Assembly: GCF_011634775.1 (NCBI RefSeq)
Contig: NZ_JAALXT010000001.1
Location: 1 to 64,000 of the forward strand
Source: Thalassoroseus pseudoceratinae
GTDB lineage: Bacteria > Planctomycetota > Planctomycetia > Planctomycetales > Planctomycetaceae
Direction of reading: 5' to 3'
Length of the DNA stretch: 64,000 bases
Each line of letters starts with the position of its first letter. Within the stretch, counting starts at the first letter, position 1. The translations under genes were made by a program, and so were the position numbers. Shown here piece after piece: positions 1 to 8,442 of this stretch. The notes beneath the pieces are model-generated. The model saw only the letters and a list, made by a program, of their open reading frames with translations, did no database searches and was not told where the DNA came from.

Positions 1-42
1 AAGCTCACACGGTGCAGTACTGCTAAACAGACCCTTGCGTCA

Positions 43-92
43 TCGACTAGCGATTGTTTCCGGTAGAATAGATCTAGGCATTCGCTAGTCGA
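43..92. repeat. Inverted repeat with 11-bp perfect arms
   Basis: Arms TCGACTAGCGA (43-53) and TCGCTAGTCGA (82-92) are perfect reverse complements separated by 28 bases. It lies just past the stop of the minus-strand histidine kinase, so it could end that transcript, but no T-run follows. It could also be a palindromic repeat; it shares a CTAG core with the larger hairpin at 25709-25766. Confidence 0.45.
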
Positions 93-111
93 CACCTTGT
101 AGGAACGTCGC

Positions 112-1713
112 TTATGAACCATTAGATTCAAGTGGAAGCGTCATCTTAAAAAGAGCCCCGCTGTGTCCGCTTTTCTCCAGTGTTAGTGTTCCGTTGTGGC
201 TATTGATGATCGAACGGCAGATCGCAAGACCAATACCAACGCCGTGCGGCTTCGTCGTGTAGAACATCTCAAAGATTTTGTCTTCCTCACCAACGACGAC
301 ACCGCTACCAGAATCCTGAATGCGAAGGACTGCGGCATTGTTCTCAATGTGAGTTGAGACCGTGATCAGACGTGATTGTTCGTCGATAAGGACCACCGCA
401 TCTCGTGCATTCTGTAGCAGATTAATGATCACCTGTTGAATGTAAATTCGATCGACATCGACACTAGCAGAAGTCGCTTGGAAGTCGCATTCGACCTTCA
501 CATGGCTGTTCGCGAGATCGTGTTGCACCATTGCCAGGGAGTCCTCAACGAGATCATTGAGGAGACAAGACTGCCTGGCAAGCTCCTTGTATTTTGTAAA
601 CTGTCGAACGCGTCGGAGAATGTGCACCGTCCGTTCACTCTGTGCACCGATCTCAGTGACGATTGATTCGAGAGTGGAGTCCTCGAGATCTAGCTTTTTC
701 AAGTAATGCCTCGCAGAGTCGGCGTAGTTCCCGATTGCGGAAATCGGTTGTGCTAACTCATGCGACAGAGTAGCCGACATCTCTCCCATAGTTGTTAACC
801 GGGCGGCGTGCATCAGTTGCTTACTCTGAAATTCTCGATTGGCTTCGTTCTGTAGACGGTCGGAAATGTCAATGAGGAACGACACGAGGACGTCTTCATC
901 TTCATAACTCACGAGCGTCGCATGAATCTCAACCGGTCGAGACGTCCCTCTTGCCTTGATCATGAACTCAAAGGTCGCCCGTTTTCGGTCACGCATCATT
1001 GCAATTTGGTTGGCCCAGGACTCCGCAGTAATTGCAGTGATATCGAACACCGACATCTGCTCGGCGACTTGCCGAGAAACCCCCAACCAATCCGCCGCGA
1101 GATTGTTGACGTAGATAAGATTACCGGAAATATCGATCCAGAAAATCTTACTGTTGCCTTCATCGAGTGCGACTTGTGAGAAACAAAGGGACCGCATTGC
1201 TCGTTTCGTATCGGTGATGTCGATATGAATCCCTTTCATAGCAACCGGTTTGCCGTCGGAATCACCGACGACAAAACCCTTCGAAAGGATCCAACGCCAA
1301 CCGCCATCACTGTGCTTTAACCGAAATTGCACCTCGTACTCGTTCGAGACTGTTCGGATTGCTTCGGTAACAATTTTCTGAGTTGTCTCACGATCGCCCG
1401 GATACAATCGGCTCTGGAATTCGTCGAACGTCTGCGAGACATCCTTCGGGTCCAAACCAAGTTGCCGGCACCAGGACCGGGAATAAGTGACGTGATCCGT
1501 AGCCAGATCCCAGTCCCACATCCCGATATTGGCCTGATCGAGAAAATATTGAAGGTCCGACTCAAGTTTTTCGGTCGGCTCATCCGACTTGGCGGCATTC
1601 TCAATTTGATTTAATATCAATTGCGCCTGCCGTTGCTGATCGGGTGGAACGAGAGTGAGGAGTTCCCCAATTGATCGGCGCTGCTCAACGCTCCAATATT
1701 CTGGTTCTGCCAT
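112..1713 (-). CDS. PAS-domain sensor histidine kinase, FixL/TodS-like
   Basis: A 533-residue cytosolic kinase without membrane segments. Two PAS domains are visible at about residues 55-170 and 176-288, each closing with an ID(I)S/T-D-like PAC motif. They are followed by a HisKA segment with the H-box SHELAQP (phospho-acceptor His318) and a HATPase_c domain with N-box NLLQNARDAV (431-440) and a DSGSG G1 box. The HELxQP form of the H-box is typical of FixL- and TodS-type kinases. It is divergent from a FixJ-like regulator, which is the obvious phosphotransfer partner. The signal is unknown: I see no certain haem ligand, so an oxygen-sensing role should not be assumed. The start ATG has only a weak TGAG upstream. 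Confidence 0.93.
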   Translation of the reverse strand: MAEPEYWSVEQRRSIGELLTLVPPDQQRQAQLILNQIENAAKSDEPTEKLESDLQYFLDQANIGMWDWDLATDHVTYSRSWCRQLGLDPKDVSQTFDEFQSRLYPGDRETTQKIVTEAIRTVSNEYEVQFRLKHSDGGWRWILSKGFVVGDSDGKPVAMKGIHIDITDTKRAMRSLCFSQVALDEGNSKIFWIDISGNLIYVNNLAADWLGVSRQVAEQMSVFDITAITAESWANQIAMMRDRKRATFEFMIKARGTSRPVEIHATLVSYEDEDVLVSFLIDISDRLQNEANREFQSKQLMHAARLTTMGEMSATLSHELAQPISAIGNYADSARHYLKKLDLEDSTLESIVTEIGAQSERTVHILRRVRQFTKYKELARQSCLLNDLVEDSLAMVQHDLANSHVKVECDFQATSASVDVDRIYIQQVIINLLQNARDAVVLIDEQSRLITVSTHIENNAAVLRIQDSGSGVVVGEEDKIFEMFYTTKPHGVGIGLAICRSIINSHNGTLTLEKSGHSGALFKMTLPLESNGS

Positions 1714-1773
1714 CTCATTTACACCGTATCAAGACCCAAACCGTCTTCCGTCCAAACTAGAAGAGGCTTGAAG

Positions 1774-1803
1774 TTGACTCGAGATCAAGTTTTTTTGACT
1801 CGA
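1774..1803. promoter_or_regulatory. Tandem TTGACTCGA repeat between divergent kinase and regulator genes
   Basis: The nonamer TTGACTCGA occurs at 1774-1782 and again at 1795-1803, start-to-start distance 21 bp, which is two helical turns. It sits in the 215-bp divergent intergenic region of the two-component pair. Two copies on one face of the helix suit a dimeric regulator, so autoregulation by the FixJ-like protein is a reasonable inference. No good -10 box is placed at 16-18 bp from either copy. Confidence 0.35.
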
Positions 1804-1928
1804 AAAACATTATCAAATGGCCCAGATACAACCGAAGATATTAATGAATATCAGTGCATGGCGCCAACAGTCTTCCTAATTGCGCCCCAGATATTGATTT
1901 GCAGGTCGCGGAATTGGAGCCAGATCGA

Positions 1929-2576
1929 ATGTCAAACGTTTACATTGTTGAGGATGACGAGGCCGTTCGCCGTTCACTTCGCTTGACGCTAGAAATCCTG
2001 GGGTACCACGTTGACGACTACGAGAATGGAGAAGCCTTCCTCGACATGCACTCCCCACCTCCGCAAGTTCCTGCTGCTCTGTTACTTGACGTCGGCCTTC
2101 CCGGCTTGGATGGACTCGCGGTTCAGAATCGTCTCAATGCAGAAGGCTGGCGGTCACCAATCGTCATGATCTCAGGCCAGGCAGAGATCGCGATGGCTGT
2201 CAAGGCGATGCACAATGGTGCCTTCAGCTTCTTGGAAAAACCAACCCTGCCGAATGAACTTCAGGCCGTCCTCGAGAAAGCTTTCCTGGAAGACCGTTCA
2301 AGGATTGACGCGCTCGAATGGAGAGAAACAGTCCTCAACCGCGTCCGAAACTTGAGTCGTCGCGAACGCGAAGTCCTGGAACATACGCTTCAGGCCAAGA
2401 ACACGAAGCAAGTTGCGATGGAGATGTTCATCGGCGTCAAAACAGTACTTCGGCACAAGAGCAATGTTCTCAAGAAGATGAAGGTTCGCAATGAACTGGA
2501 GTTGCTATCCATGCTTCGCGAGATCTATCCTGAGACCGCCACGGAAGACTCGAATCCGTTGAAAGACATTGCATGA
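1929..2576 (+). CDS. FixJ-family response regulator (REC + LuxR-type HTH)
   Basis: A 215-residue regulator starting MSNVYIVEDDEAV. The receiver domain carries the acidic pair E8-D9-D10, phospho-acceptor Asp54 in LLLDVGLPG, and the conserved Lys of FLEKP. The C-terminal third is a LuxR/FixJ helix-turn-helix (LSRREREVLE ... KTVLRHKSNVLKKM). An in-frame ATG at 1854 would add 25 residues without homology to receivers; the start at 1929 has GGAG at 1916-1919 and a normal receiver N-terminus. Divergent partner of the upstream histidine kinase. Its 3' end lies 11 bp from the stop of the convergent tadG-like gene, with no terminator in between. Targets are unknown; the adjacent Tad operon is a candidate. 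Confidence 0.93.
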   Translation: MSNVYIVEDDEAVRRSLRLTLEILGYHVDDYENGEAFLDMHSPPPQVPAALLLDVGLPGLDGLAVQNRLNAEGWRSPIVMISGQAEIAMAVKAMHNGAFSFLEKPTLPNELQAVLEKAFLEDRSRIDALEWRETVLNRVRNLSRREREVLEHTLQAKNTKQVAMEMFIGVKTVLRHKSNVLKKMKVRNELELLSMLREIYPETATEDSNPLKDIA

Positions 2577-2587
2577 GTCTCACACGG

Positions 2588-4105
2588 TTACTCAACGAGA
2601 TATACATCCGACGCAGGTGAAAGTGGCTTCGACGGCGTGAGATTGCAATCCAGCACGTTGACGATCCGGAGCGTTCCACAAGCGAATGTCAGATCGTACG
2701 TGCCTTGTCCCACAAAAAGCACCTGTCCCCACTTTGAATAAATCGATCCCGAGAAATCCGAACCGAGCAGCAAAAGGTCAGATGCGACCAACGCAATTGG
2801 ATTTCGTGATTGACGACGTTGAAAGACTAGCAGTCCGTCATATGGACTCCCCGGATCGTCGAGACCGTGGATCTTGCTGCCTGGCAAGGCCGTGTTGATC
2901 ACAACACTTGGCAATAGCGAGCTAAGATGATTGGGCGGCGGACTATCTGAGCTATCAGAAATGTCTGGAAAGCCCGTCCATGGAGAGAACGTGCCAGAGT
3001 CCGTCACGTAGAACATGACGCCCTCTGCATCGATTGTGCCGGCCGTCAGCGCGACCGCAATTCCTGTCAGCGGGTTCACACCACGCACGATGTAGACACC
3101 CGGCTCAAAAACAACTCGTCCCGAGATCACATTGATCCACTCGTAGACACCCGGTTCGAGCCTTGTCGTTGGTCCAATCAACGGCAGCGAAACGACATCG
3201 ACACCGCCGTGCTCGACGCTCGATACATTCGTCGGATCGCTGCTCACTGTCGGAACAGGGAGCGACTCGTAGGGGTCCGCAACTGGCAACCGGTTGGCGG
3301 ATAGCGGGTTGGGTTCACCCCCGTCAACGTGACCATAGTTGTTCGGATTGCCAACGCCGCCTGTGACCCGTATCTCACGCGCCTTCATTTTCGTCAGCGA
3401 AACTAACGGCGTGCACGAAATCGCATGACGAAGCCCACCCAATGGGGGTTCCTCTCCCGCGGGGTTACCATCAACGTCAACACCTCCCCACTCCGTGTTG
3501 ACATGCACCGCCCCATCGACTTCAAGAGCACCAGCCCCAAGAACCTCAAGTCCTCCCAATTGGATCGAAGGCAAGGTCACCGTTAGCAATCCACCTGTCA
3601 GACCGGAAATCGTGACTGGAGACGGATCGGGGTCTAGGACAACAATGGCAGCTGACTCGGTGGAAACTTCGAGACCCGCAACAGCCCTGCTACGGACTGA
3701 CTGAGTTGCCTCCCCACCTACGAACGGATGGAGATTTGTCGGAACACTTTGCGTGAGGTTCACTTCCACATAGTTAGTCCGGCCGATGTAGGGACCGCTC
3801 GTCGGCGGAGAACTCACGTCGATCTGAAAGTTCCCAAAATCCGCGTCGTGTTGGATCGCTGCGATCACCGACTGCATCGGATCGTCCGCAACATTCGGAT
3901 CTGAAAACGCGATGGCGGCACGTGTCGCACCAGCGTCGGCAAGCGACTGCAGATCACGACTCGTGACCATCAACAAGCTTCCGTCGAGCACAAGCCCAAC
4001 TAACCCCAACAGCATCGGCAAACAGACGCTAAGAAGCACTAGAACCTTGCCACCGCGTTCATTGCTAGTCGATCGATCTCCATTGCAATGTTCGTGAGAT
4101 TGCAT
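2588..4105 (-). CDS. TadG-like pilus-associated protein with long C-terminal domain
   Basis: A 505-residue protein and the last gene of the Tad operon. A hydrophobic segment at about residues 20-43, then RDLQSLADAGATRAA, matches the N-terminal TadE/TadG-like pseudopilin segment (PF13400-type). The rest is glycine-, valine- and proline-rich, with repeated phrases such as LEPGVYEW / FEPGVYIVRGVN and SDLLLLGSDFSGSIYSKWGQ that suggest a parallel beta-solenoid. That fold is my inference. The first possible start, a TTG at 4114, is rejected in favour of ATG 4105: AGGAG (4115-4119) is 9 bases upstream and overlaps the stop of the preceding tadE gene, indicating translational coupling. Likely membrane-anchored with an extracytoplasmic domain. 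Confidence 0.8.
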   Translation of the reverse strand: MQSHEHCNGDRSTSNERGGKVLVLLSVCLPMLLGLVGLVLDGSLLMVTSRDLQSLADAGATRAAIAFSDPNVADDPMQSVIAAIQHDADFGNFQIDVSSPPTSGPYIGRTNYVEVNLTQSVPTNLHPFVGGEATQSVRSRAVAGLEVSTESAAIVVLDPDPSPVTISGLTGGLLTVTLPSIQLGGLEVLGAGALEVDGAVHVNTEWGGVDVDGNPAGEEPPLGGLRHAISCTPLVSLTKMKAREIRVTGGVGNPNNYGHVDGGEPNPLSANRLPVADPYESLPVPTVSSDPTNVSSVEHGGVDVVSLPLIGPTTRLEPGVYEWINVISGRVVFEPGVYIVRGVNPLTGIAVALTAGTIDAEGVMFYVTDSGTFSPWTGFPDISDSSDSPPPNHLSSLLPSVVINTALPGSKIHGLDDPGSPYDGLLVFQRRQSRNPIALVASDLLLLGSDFSGSIYSKWGQVLFVGQGTYDLTFACGTLRIVNVLDCNLTPSKPLSPASDVYLVE

Positions 4106-4117
4106 CAATTCCAACTC

Positions 4118-4588
4118 CTAGTGACGGATTGTTGTGGACGACGACGCTGATAGGTTAATCTGATCGACCGAAACAAGTGCCGGGATAATCGACTGATAAG
4201 GATAGTTTAGCGACACACGGATTCGATCACCGACTTGATTGCCGCCGTCACTCCACTCAATCTGTACAGATACGTTTTGCAAGTCTGGAATCGTCAAAGT
4301 CCGCCGAACTTGCTCCCCGATCACCGAATCGTCGGCGGCGTTTCCCTGATAGAGTTCCGGCCCCAACGCTGACTGCTCTGGTTCTGATAACGCTCCCGAC
4401 ACTGCCACAAAACGTGCAAGCCGACGGGCCGACTCCGATAGCGAGTTGGAATGGAGTACCCCGATTGCCAAATCAGCCATTGTAAAGAGCGTCAAGAATA
4501 GCACATTCGCCACAAACGCCGATTCAACGAGAACGGCGCCTCGACGCTTCATCGGCATCAGAGACCGACGCACACTTTGAACTCTCAT
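4118..4588 (-). CDS. TadE-like pseudopilin (first copy)
   Basis: 156 residues. A basic N-terminus (RSLMPMKRRG) is followed by AVLVESAFVANVLFLTLF, a pilin-like transmembrane helix with the conserved Glu that marks TadE/PilV-type minor pilins. The remainder is a small extracytoplasmic domain ending in a Ser/Thr-rich tail. Sits between two other TadE/TadG-type genes with 12 and 23 bp spacing, so co-transcription is near certain. TadE and TadF pseudopilins are needed for Flp pilus assembly in characterised Tad systems. Which of the two copies corresponds to TadE or TadF cannot be told. Confidence 0.85.
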   Translation of the reverse strand: MRVQSVRRSLMPMKRRGAVLVESAFVANVLFLTLFTMADLAIGVLHSNSLSESARRLARFVAVSGALSEPEQSALGPELYQGNAADDSVIGEQVRRTLTIPDLQNVSVQIEWSDGGNQVGDRIRVSLNYPYQSIIPALVSVDQINLSASSSTTIRH

Positions 4589-4611
4589 GGGGATTTCCCG
4601 ATAACAATCAC

Positions 4612-5052
4612 TTACCGATATCGAACAACTCGAAGCTGATGACTAAGCACGGTTTCACTAGGTAAGCCAGGGAAACTCGTCACTACCTCGACGGGAAAAC
4701 TCGCCTCGATAGTAATCACTCGCTGCCCCGAAACTTGGTCATCGAAGGTAACTGACGTTGTCAGCAAAGAAGGGTCAAAGTCAGTCAATAACTCTAATTC
4801 CGAAACAATCCGAGAACGAATCTCTTCCTCTCCGGTTGCCTGCGTAAAGCTTGTAAACGCAAACGTGGCTGCAAACTCTCCAGCGCTGGAAACACCGCTA
4901 ACGAGGACCATCGACGTGTGAGCGACTCGTCCCAGATCAATGCAGGCAAGAGTGACATAGACTAACAGTGGTAAGACGATCGCGAACTCAGTCGCTGCTA
5001 TGGCCCGACGCGTGAAGGAAGGGGCAATTCGTCTACGTTTCTTCTTGAACAT
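4612..5052 (-). CDS. TadE-like pseudopilin (second copy)
   Basis: 146 residues. N-terminus is very basic (KKKRRR) followed by ATEFAIVLPLLVYVTLACIDLGRV, the TadE signature: a Thr-Glu pair at the start of a single hydrophobic helix and a DLGR motif after it. The start at 5052 is set by a strong Shine-Dalgarno, GGAAGG, 6-7 bases upstream. Separated from tadC by 14 bp. Probably processed by a prepilin peptidase encoded elsewhere, because none lies in this window. Confidence 0.87.
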   Translation of the reverse strand: MFKKKRRRIAPSFTRRAIAATEFAIVLPLLVYVTLACIDLGRVAHTSMVLVSGVSSAGEFAATFAFTSFTQATGEEEIRSRIVSELELLTDFDPSLLTTSVTFDDQVSGQRVITIEASFPVEVVTSFPGLPSETVLSHQLRVVRYR

Positions 5053-5066
5053 ACTAGCCTTCCGAT

Positions 5067-6020
5067 CTACTTCTCGCTCGACACAGCTTCAGACGCGCCG
5101 AATTTCTCGCTTAGCTGGATCATCGCCGGACCCGCCAGAGCGATAAACACCGTCGGAAATATTAAAAGTAGCGTTGGTATCATCACCATCACGGATGCTT
5201 TTTGCGCACTTTCTTCCGCTCGCTGTTCTCGTTGTGTTCGCATCATCTCGGCGTTCACACGTAACGCCTCCCCCATGCTTGCACCGGTCAAACGAGTTTG
5301 GCGAATCAAGCTGGCGAAACTTCGCAGACAGTCCAAGTCTGAGCGTTCTGCGAAACTCTCGAAGGCATCGTTCGGGGCAGTGCCCAGACTAATTTGATTA
5401 TCCACGCGCAACAGTTCTGCCGCCAAGACAGGATGCGCATGCGTCAACTCCACAGACACCCGTTTGACCGATGCTTCCAAGGCCAATCCGCTCTCAATGC
5501 ATGTCGTCAAGAGATCAAAGAAATCAGGGAGCGAGCGAACGAACAACTGTTGCCGCTTCCTTTTCCGATAGTCCAGCCAGAGACTCGGAGTGAGAAAGCC
5601 AACCCCAGCCCCAGCAATGGACAACATCAACAACGTTTTCGGTGATAAGAACCCGCTGGCAAAGCACGACGAAACAACGAGAAACGGAAGTACCGCAAGC
5701 ATCAACCGGATAATTGCAAACGTATAGATGCTGGCCGGTGAAGTGAACCCTGCTTGATACATCCGAAGTTGCAGCGTTGAGCGTTTAGACGGGTTTGCGG
5801 GAAGCAACCGGCCTGCAATTCTGGGTAGGATCTTATCATATAGTCCAGTCAATCCATCGACTGGCTCAGACGATTGCGATCTCTCCCGAAAGGACGACAA
5901 CTCTCTTAGCCGATGAGTCGCTTTGCGGCGACGTTGGTGCAATACGGTCAGCGCACTACCGGTCAACACCGTCGATATCAGGAATACAAACAGATCAATC
6001 GGGTCAAGAAAAGTACTCAT
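5067..6020 (-). CDS. tadC: Tad inner-membrane platform protein TadC
   Basis: 317 residues, type II secretion F-family. Membrane segments lie near residues 10-30, 95-140 and at the C-terminus (MIPTLLLIFPTVFIALAGPAM). The F domain between them contains LPDFFDLLTTCIESGLALEASV and the QISLGTAPNDAF...RLTGASMGEAL repeat structure usual for TadB/TadC. A longer frame begins at 6047, overlapping tadB, but ATG 6020 has GGAAGG 7-8 bases upstream and gives a 16-bp gap after tadB, so it is preferred. TadB and TadC together form the membrane platform that couples the TadA ATPase to pilus extrusion. Confidence 0.92.
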   Translation of the reverse strand: MSTFLDPIDLFVFLISTVLTGSALTVLHQRRRKATHRLRELSSFRERSQSSEPVDGLTGLYDKILPRIAGRLLPANPSKRSTLQLRMYQAGFTSPASIYTFAIIRLMLAVLPFLVVSSCFASGFLSPKTLLMLSIAGAGVGFLTPSLWLDYRKRKRQQLFVRSLPDFFDLLTTCIESGLALEASVKRVSVELTHAHPVLAAELLRVDNQISLGTAPNDAFESFAERSDLDCLRSFASLIRQTRLTGASMGEALRVNAEMMRTQREQRAEESAQKASVMVMIPTLLLIFPTVFIALAGPAMIQLSEKFGASEAVSSEK

Positions 6021-6036
6021 GTCAGACCTTCCGATG

Positions 6037-6978
6037 TTAATAGTCAATCTGGGTCAGTTTGCGAATCCAGAATGCGGCTACCAGATTGGCGATGGCCATG
6101 CCAGCAATGAGTTGCGGTCGGTCGAAGAGTACTGCCACATAGTCGGGCTTTAGGAAATGGATCGAAGCCAGTGATACGACCGGTAGTAGTGTCAGCACTG
6201 TCGCTTGCATTCTTGCTTCACCCGTCAGCGCACGCAGCCGAGCCTGCATCCTGAGCCGTGACCGGACAAGCTTTGATAAGTTCGTCAGAATCTCGACTAA
6301 GCTTCCCCCAGTCTGCCTTTGGACGAGCATTGCAACCGCGAAAATTTGAAGTTCCATCACGCCATTGCGATGGGCCAGGTCACGGAATGCTTCATCCTGA
6401 GGAAGACCCAGATTCTGCTGTTCGCTACATCGCTTGAACTCCGTCGAGATCGGTGGGCGATTCTCGTTCGCGATCATTTGTATCGACGCATGAACCGATT
6501 GGCCGGCCTTAACCGAGCGTACGATGAGTTCAAATGTTTCTGGTATTTGATTTAGTAGTCGACGTTGACGCGAAACGTATCGACTGCGAATAATGATAAT
6601 TGGCAAAGTCAATCCAACCACACCAGCGATAGTCGACGCAATCAGCGAGTTGGTAGTGATGTAGAATACCCCGGCAGATGCTATTCCAATGGCAATCGAG
6701 ACAAGCAGCAGTTTGCTGAGACTCCAGTGGATACCGGAATGCTCGATCATCACTTCAATCGTCTCGCGCCACGTGCCGTTTCGCTCGCTGTCCTTAGCCA
6801 ATAGTCGGCGAAACAATGTATCCTCATCATCGCTCTGCGAGGAATCCGAATGTTCACGCAAACGCTTCAGCAATGCCCCCCGCGAATTTCGCCGATTATC
6901 GTGAATGAATCCCAAAACACCAGCAGCAAGGGCAACTGCCGATAACACTAACATCGATGCGGGCACGTATGAATGCAT
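6037..6978 (-). CDS. tadB: Tad inner-membrane platform protein TadB
   Basis: 313 residues from ATG 6978; an upstream in-frame GTG at 6987 is also possible. Type II secretion F domain with IPETFELIVRSVKAGQSVHA, QQNLGLPQDEAF and QRQTGGSLVEILTNLSKLVR, the last being the classic TadB motif. Hydrophobic segments occur at about residues 5-25, 80-120 and 265-300. Paralogue of the following tadC gene, with which it is expected to form the membrane core. Neighbours and order (tadZ-tadA-tadB-tadC) match known Tad clusters. Confidence 0.93.
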   Translation of the reverse strand: MHSYVPASMLVLSAVALAAGVLGFIHDNRRNSRGALLKRLREHSDSSQSDDEDTLFRRLLAKDSERNGTWRETIEVMIEHSGIHWSLSKLLLVSIAIGIASAGVFYITTNSLIASTIAGVVGLTLPIIIIRSRYVSRQRRLLNQIPETFELIVRSVKAGQSVHASIQMIANENRPPISTEFKRCSEQQNLGLPQDEAFRDLAHRNGVMELQIFAVAMLVQRQTGGSLVEILTNLSKLVRSRLRMQARLRALTGEARMQATVLTLLPVVSLASIHFLKPDYVAVLFDRPQLIAGMAIANLVAAFWIRKLTQIDY

Positions 6979-7065
6979 GAAATCCACCCAGTTGAATCCG
7001 TACTATTGAATCAGCAAATCTAGTGGCGAATGTCGATCGGTCTCATAACATCGCTTAAGGGAGCA

Positions 7066-8415
7066 CTAATCATCCGTCAAGCGTGGTGGATTGATCCCTC
7101 TGGCTTGCATCGTCGATAGGCACGCTGGTTGAGCACACATACATCGGAAACGGCCCACAGCATTTCCCGTTTGATCAACTCCTTCCTGATCGTAGCGGAA
7201 CAATTCATTCGACTTCACCTGCCCGTCTTTCACACCAACAACTTCAAGAACCTGAGTCACTTTGCGGACACCACCACTAATACGAGCACAATGCACTACG
7301 ATATTCACTGCGGATGCGATTTGCCGATTGATGAACCAGACGGGAAGATCATAGCCAGCCATCCCAATCAGCATCTCCAGACGACTTAGCGCATCGTTGG
7401 CGTTGTTGGCATGAACTGTTGTCATGCTGCCATCGTGCCCAGACGTCATGGCTTGGAGCATGTCAAAGGCTTCCTCCCCACGACATTCCCCCACAATAAT
7501 TCGGTCTGGTCGCATTCGAAGCGAGTTTCGGACTAGGTCTCGAGCAGTGATCGCGCCTCGGTTCTCCGAATTTGGGGGGCGTGTTTCCATACGTGCTACG
7601 TGGGGTTGCCGAAGTCTTAGTTCTGCAGCGTCTTCAATCGTCGCGATGCGTTCACTGCTATCAATAAACTGCGACAGAAGATTCAACATCGTTGTCTTCC
7701 CACTTCCAGTCCCGCCAGAAATAATCAAGTTGAGTCGCGACTTCACACAGGCAGCTAGGAAGTTCATGATTGGCCGTGTCACAGTGCCGAGACGCACGAG
7801 TTCGTCCACTCCCATATTGTCGGCATTGAAACGGCGAATCGAGACCAAAGCACCATCAAGGGCAAGCGGTTGGATGACTGCATTGACTCGGCTGCCGTCT
7901 GCCATCCGTGCATCGACCATAGGACTCGATTCATCGAGTCGACGCCCCATCCGATTGGCAATGCGTTGAGTAATTTCGACCAAGTGTTGGTTGTCGTGAA
8001 ACTTGACGTTAGTCTGCTCCAATCGTCCGTTGCGCTCGACGTACACAGCGTTCGGACCATTGATGAGAATATCACTCAGTGTTGGATCTCGAAGGAGTGG
8101 ATCAATCGGGCCAAGACCGAGTGTTTCGTCGATGATCTCGTTGACGAGGCGACTCCGTTCGGCTTGACTAATCAGTTCAGCTCGCGCGTCACAGAGTTTT
8201 TCGAGTCCTCTGCGAAGCTGATTCCGTAGCGTATAGTCATCCAATTGCTCGATGTTCGTAAGATCCATACCGCTAATCAGGTTTCGATGAATCTCAACCT
8301 TGAGCTGCTGAAACCGTGCTTGTGACTTTTCTTGATCACTAAGCATCATAGTCGGTGTCTGTCTCATGACGTCAACTTTCAGCCGGATTTTGAGGTGGAT
8401 GGTCGTGGCGACCAT
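7066..8415 (-). CDS. tadA: Tad/CpaF secretion ATPase TadA
   Basis: 449 residues as drawn from ATG 8415. The CpaF/TadA ATPase domain has Walker [10 protein letters not shown] at 234-242, the Asp box and Walker B region [19 protein letters not shown], and the His box SMTTVHANN. The N-terminal domain contains [21 protein letters not shown], diagnostic of the CpaF family. Powers Flp pilus assembly from the cytoplasmic side of the TadB/TadC platform. The true start is uncertain: in-frame ATGs at 8367 and 8349 give N-termini closer to typical CpaF proteins, and none has a strong ribosome site. The C-terminus ends with an unusual Cys-containing tail ([12 protein letters not shown]). Confidence 0.95.
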   Translation of the reverse strand: MVATTIHLKIRLKVDVMRQTPTMMLSDQEKSQARFQQLKVEIHRNLISGMDLTNIEQLDDYTLRNQLRRGLEKLCDARAELISQAERSRLVNEIIDETLGLGPIDPLLRDPTLSDILINGPNAVYVERNGRLEQTNVKFHDNQHLVEITQRIANRMGRRLDESSPMVDARMADGSRVNAVIQPLALDGALVSIRRFNADNMGVDELVRLGTVTRPIMNFLAACVKSRLNLIISGGTGSGKTTMLNLLSQFIDSSERIATIEDAAELRLRQPHVARMETRPPNSENRGAITARDLVRNSLRMRPDRIIVGECRGEEAFDMLQAMTSGHDGSMTTVHANNANDALSRLEMLIGMAGYDLPVWFINRQIASAVNIVVHCARISGGVRKVTQVLEVVGVKDGQVKSNELFRYDQEGVDQTGNAVGRFRCMCAQPACLSTMQARGINPPRLTDD

Positions 8416-8442
8416 GGCTCATGGAATCATATTGTGTATGAA

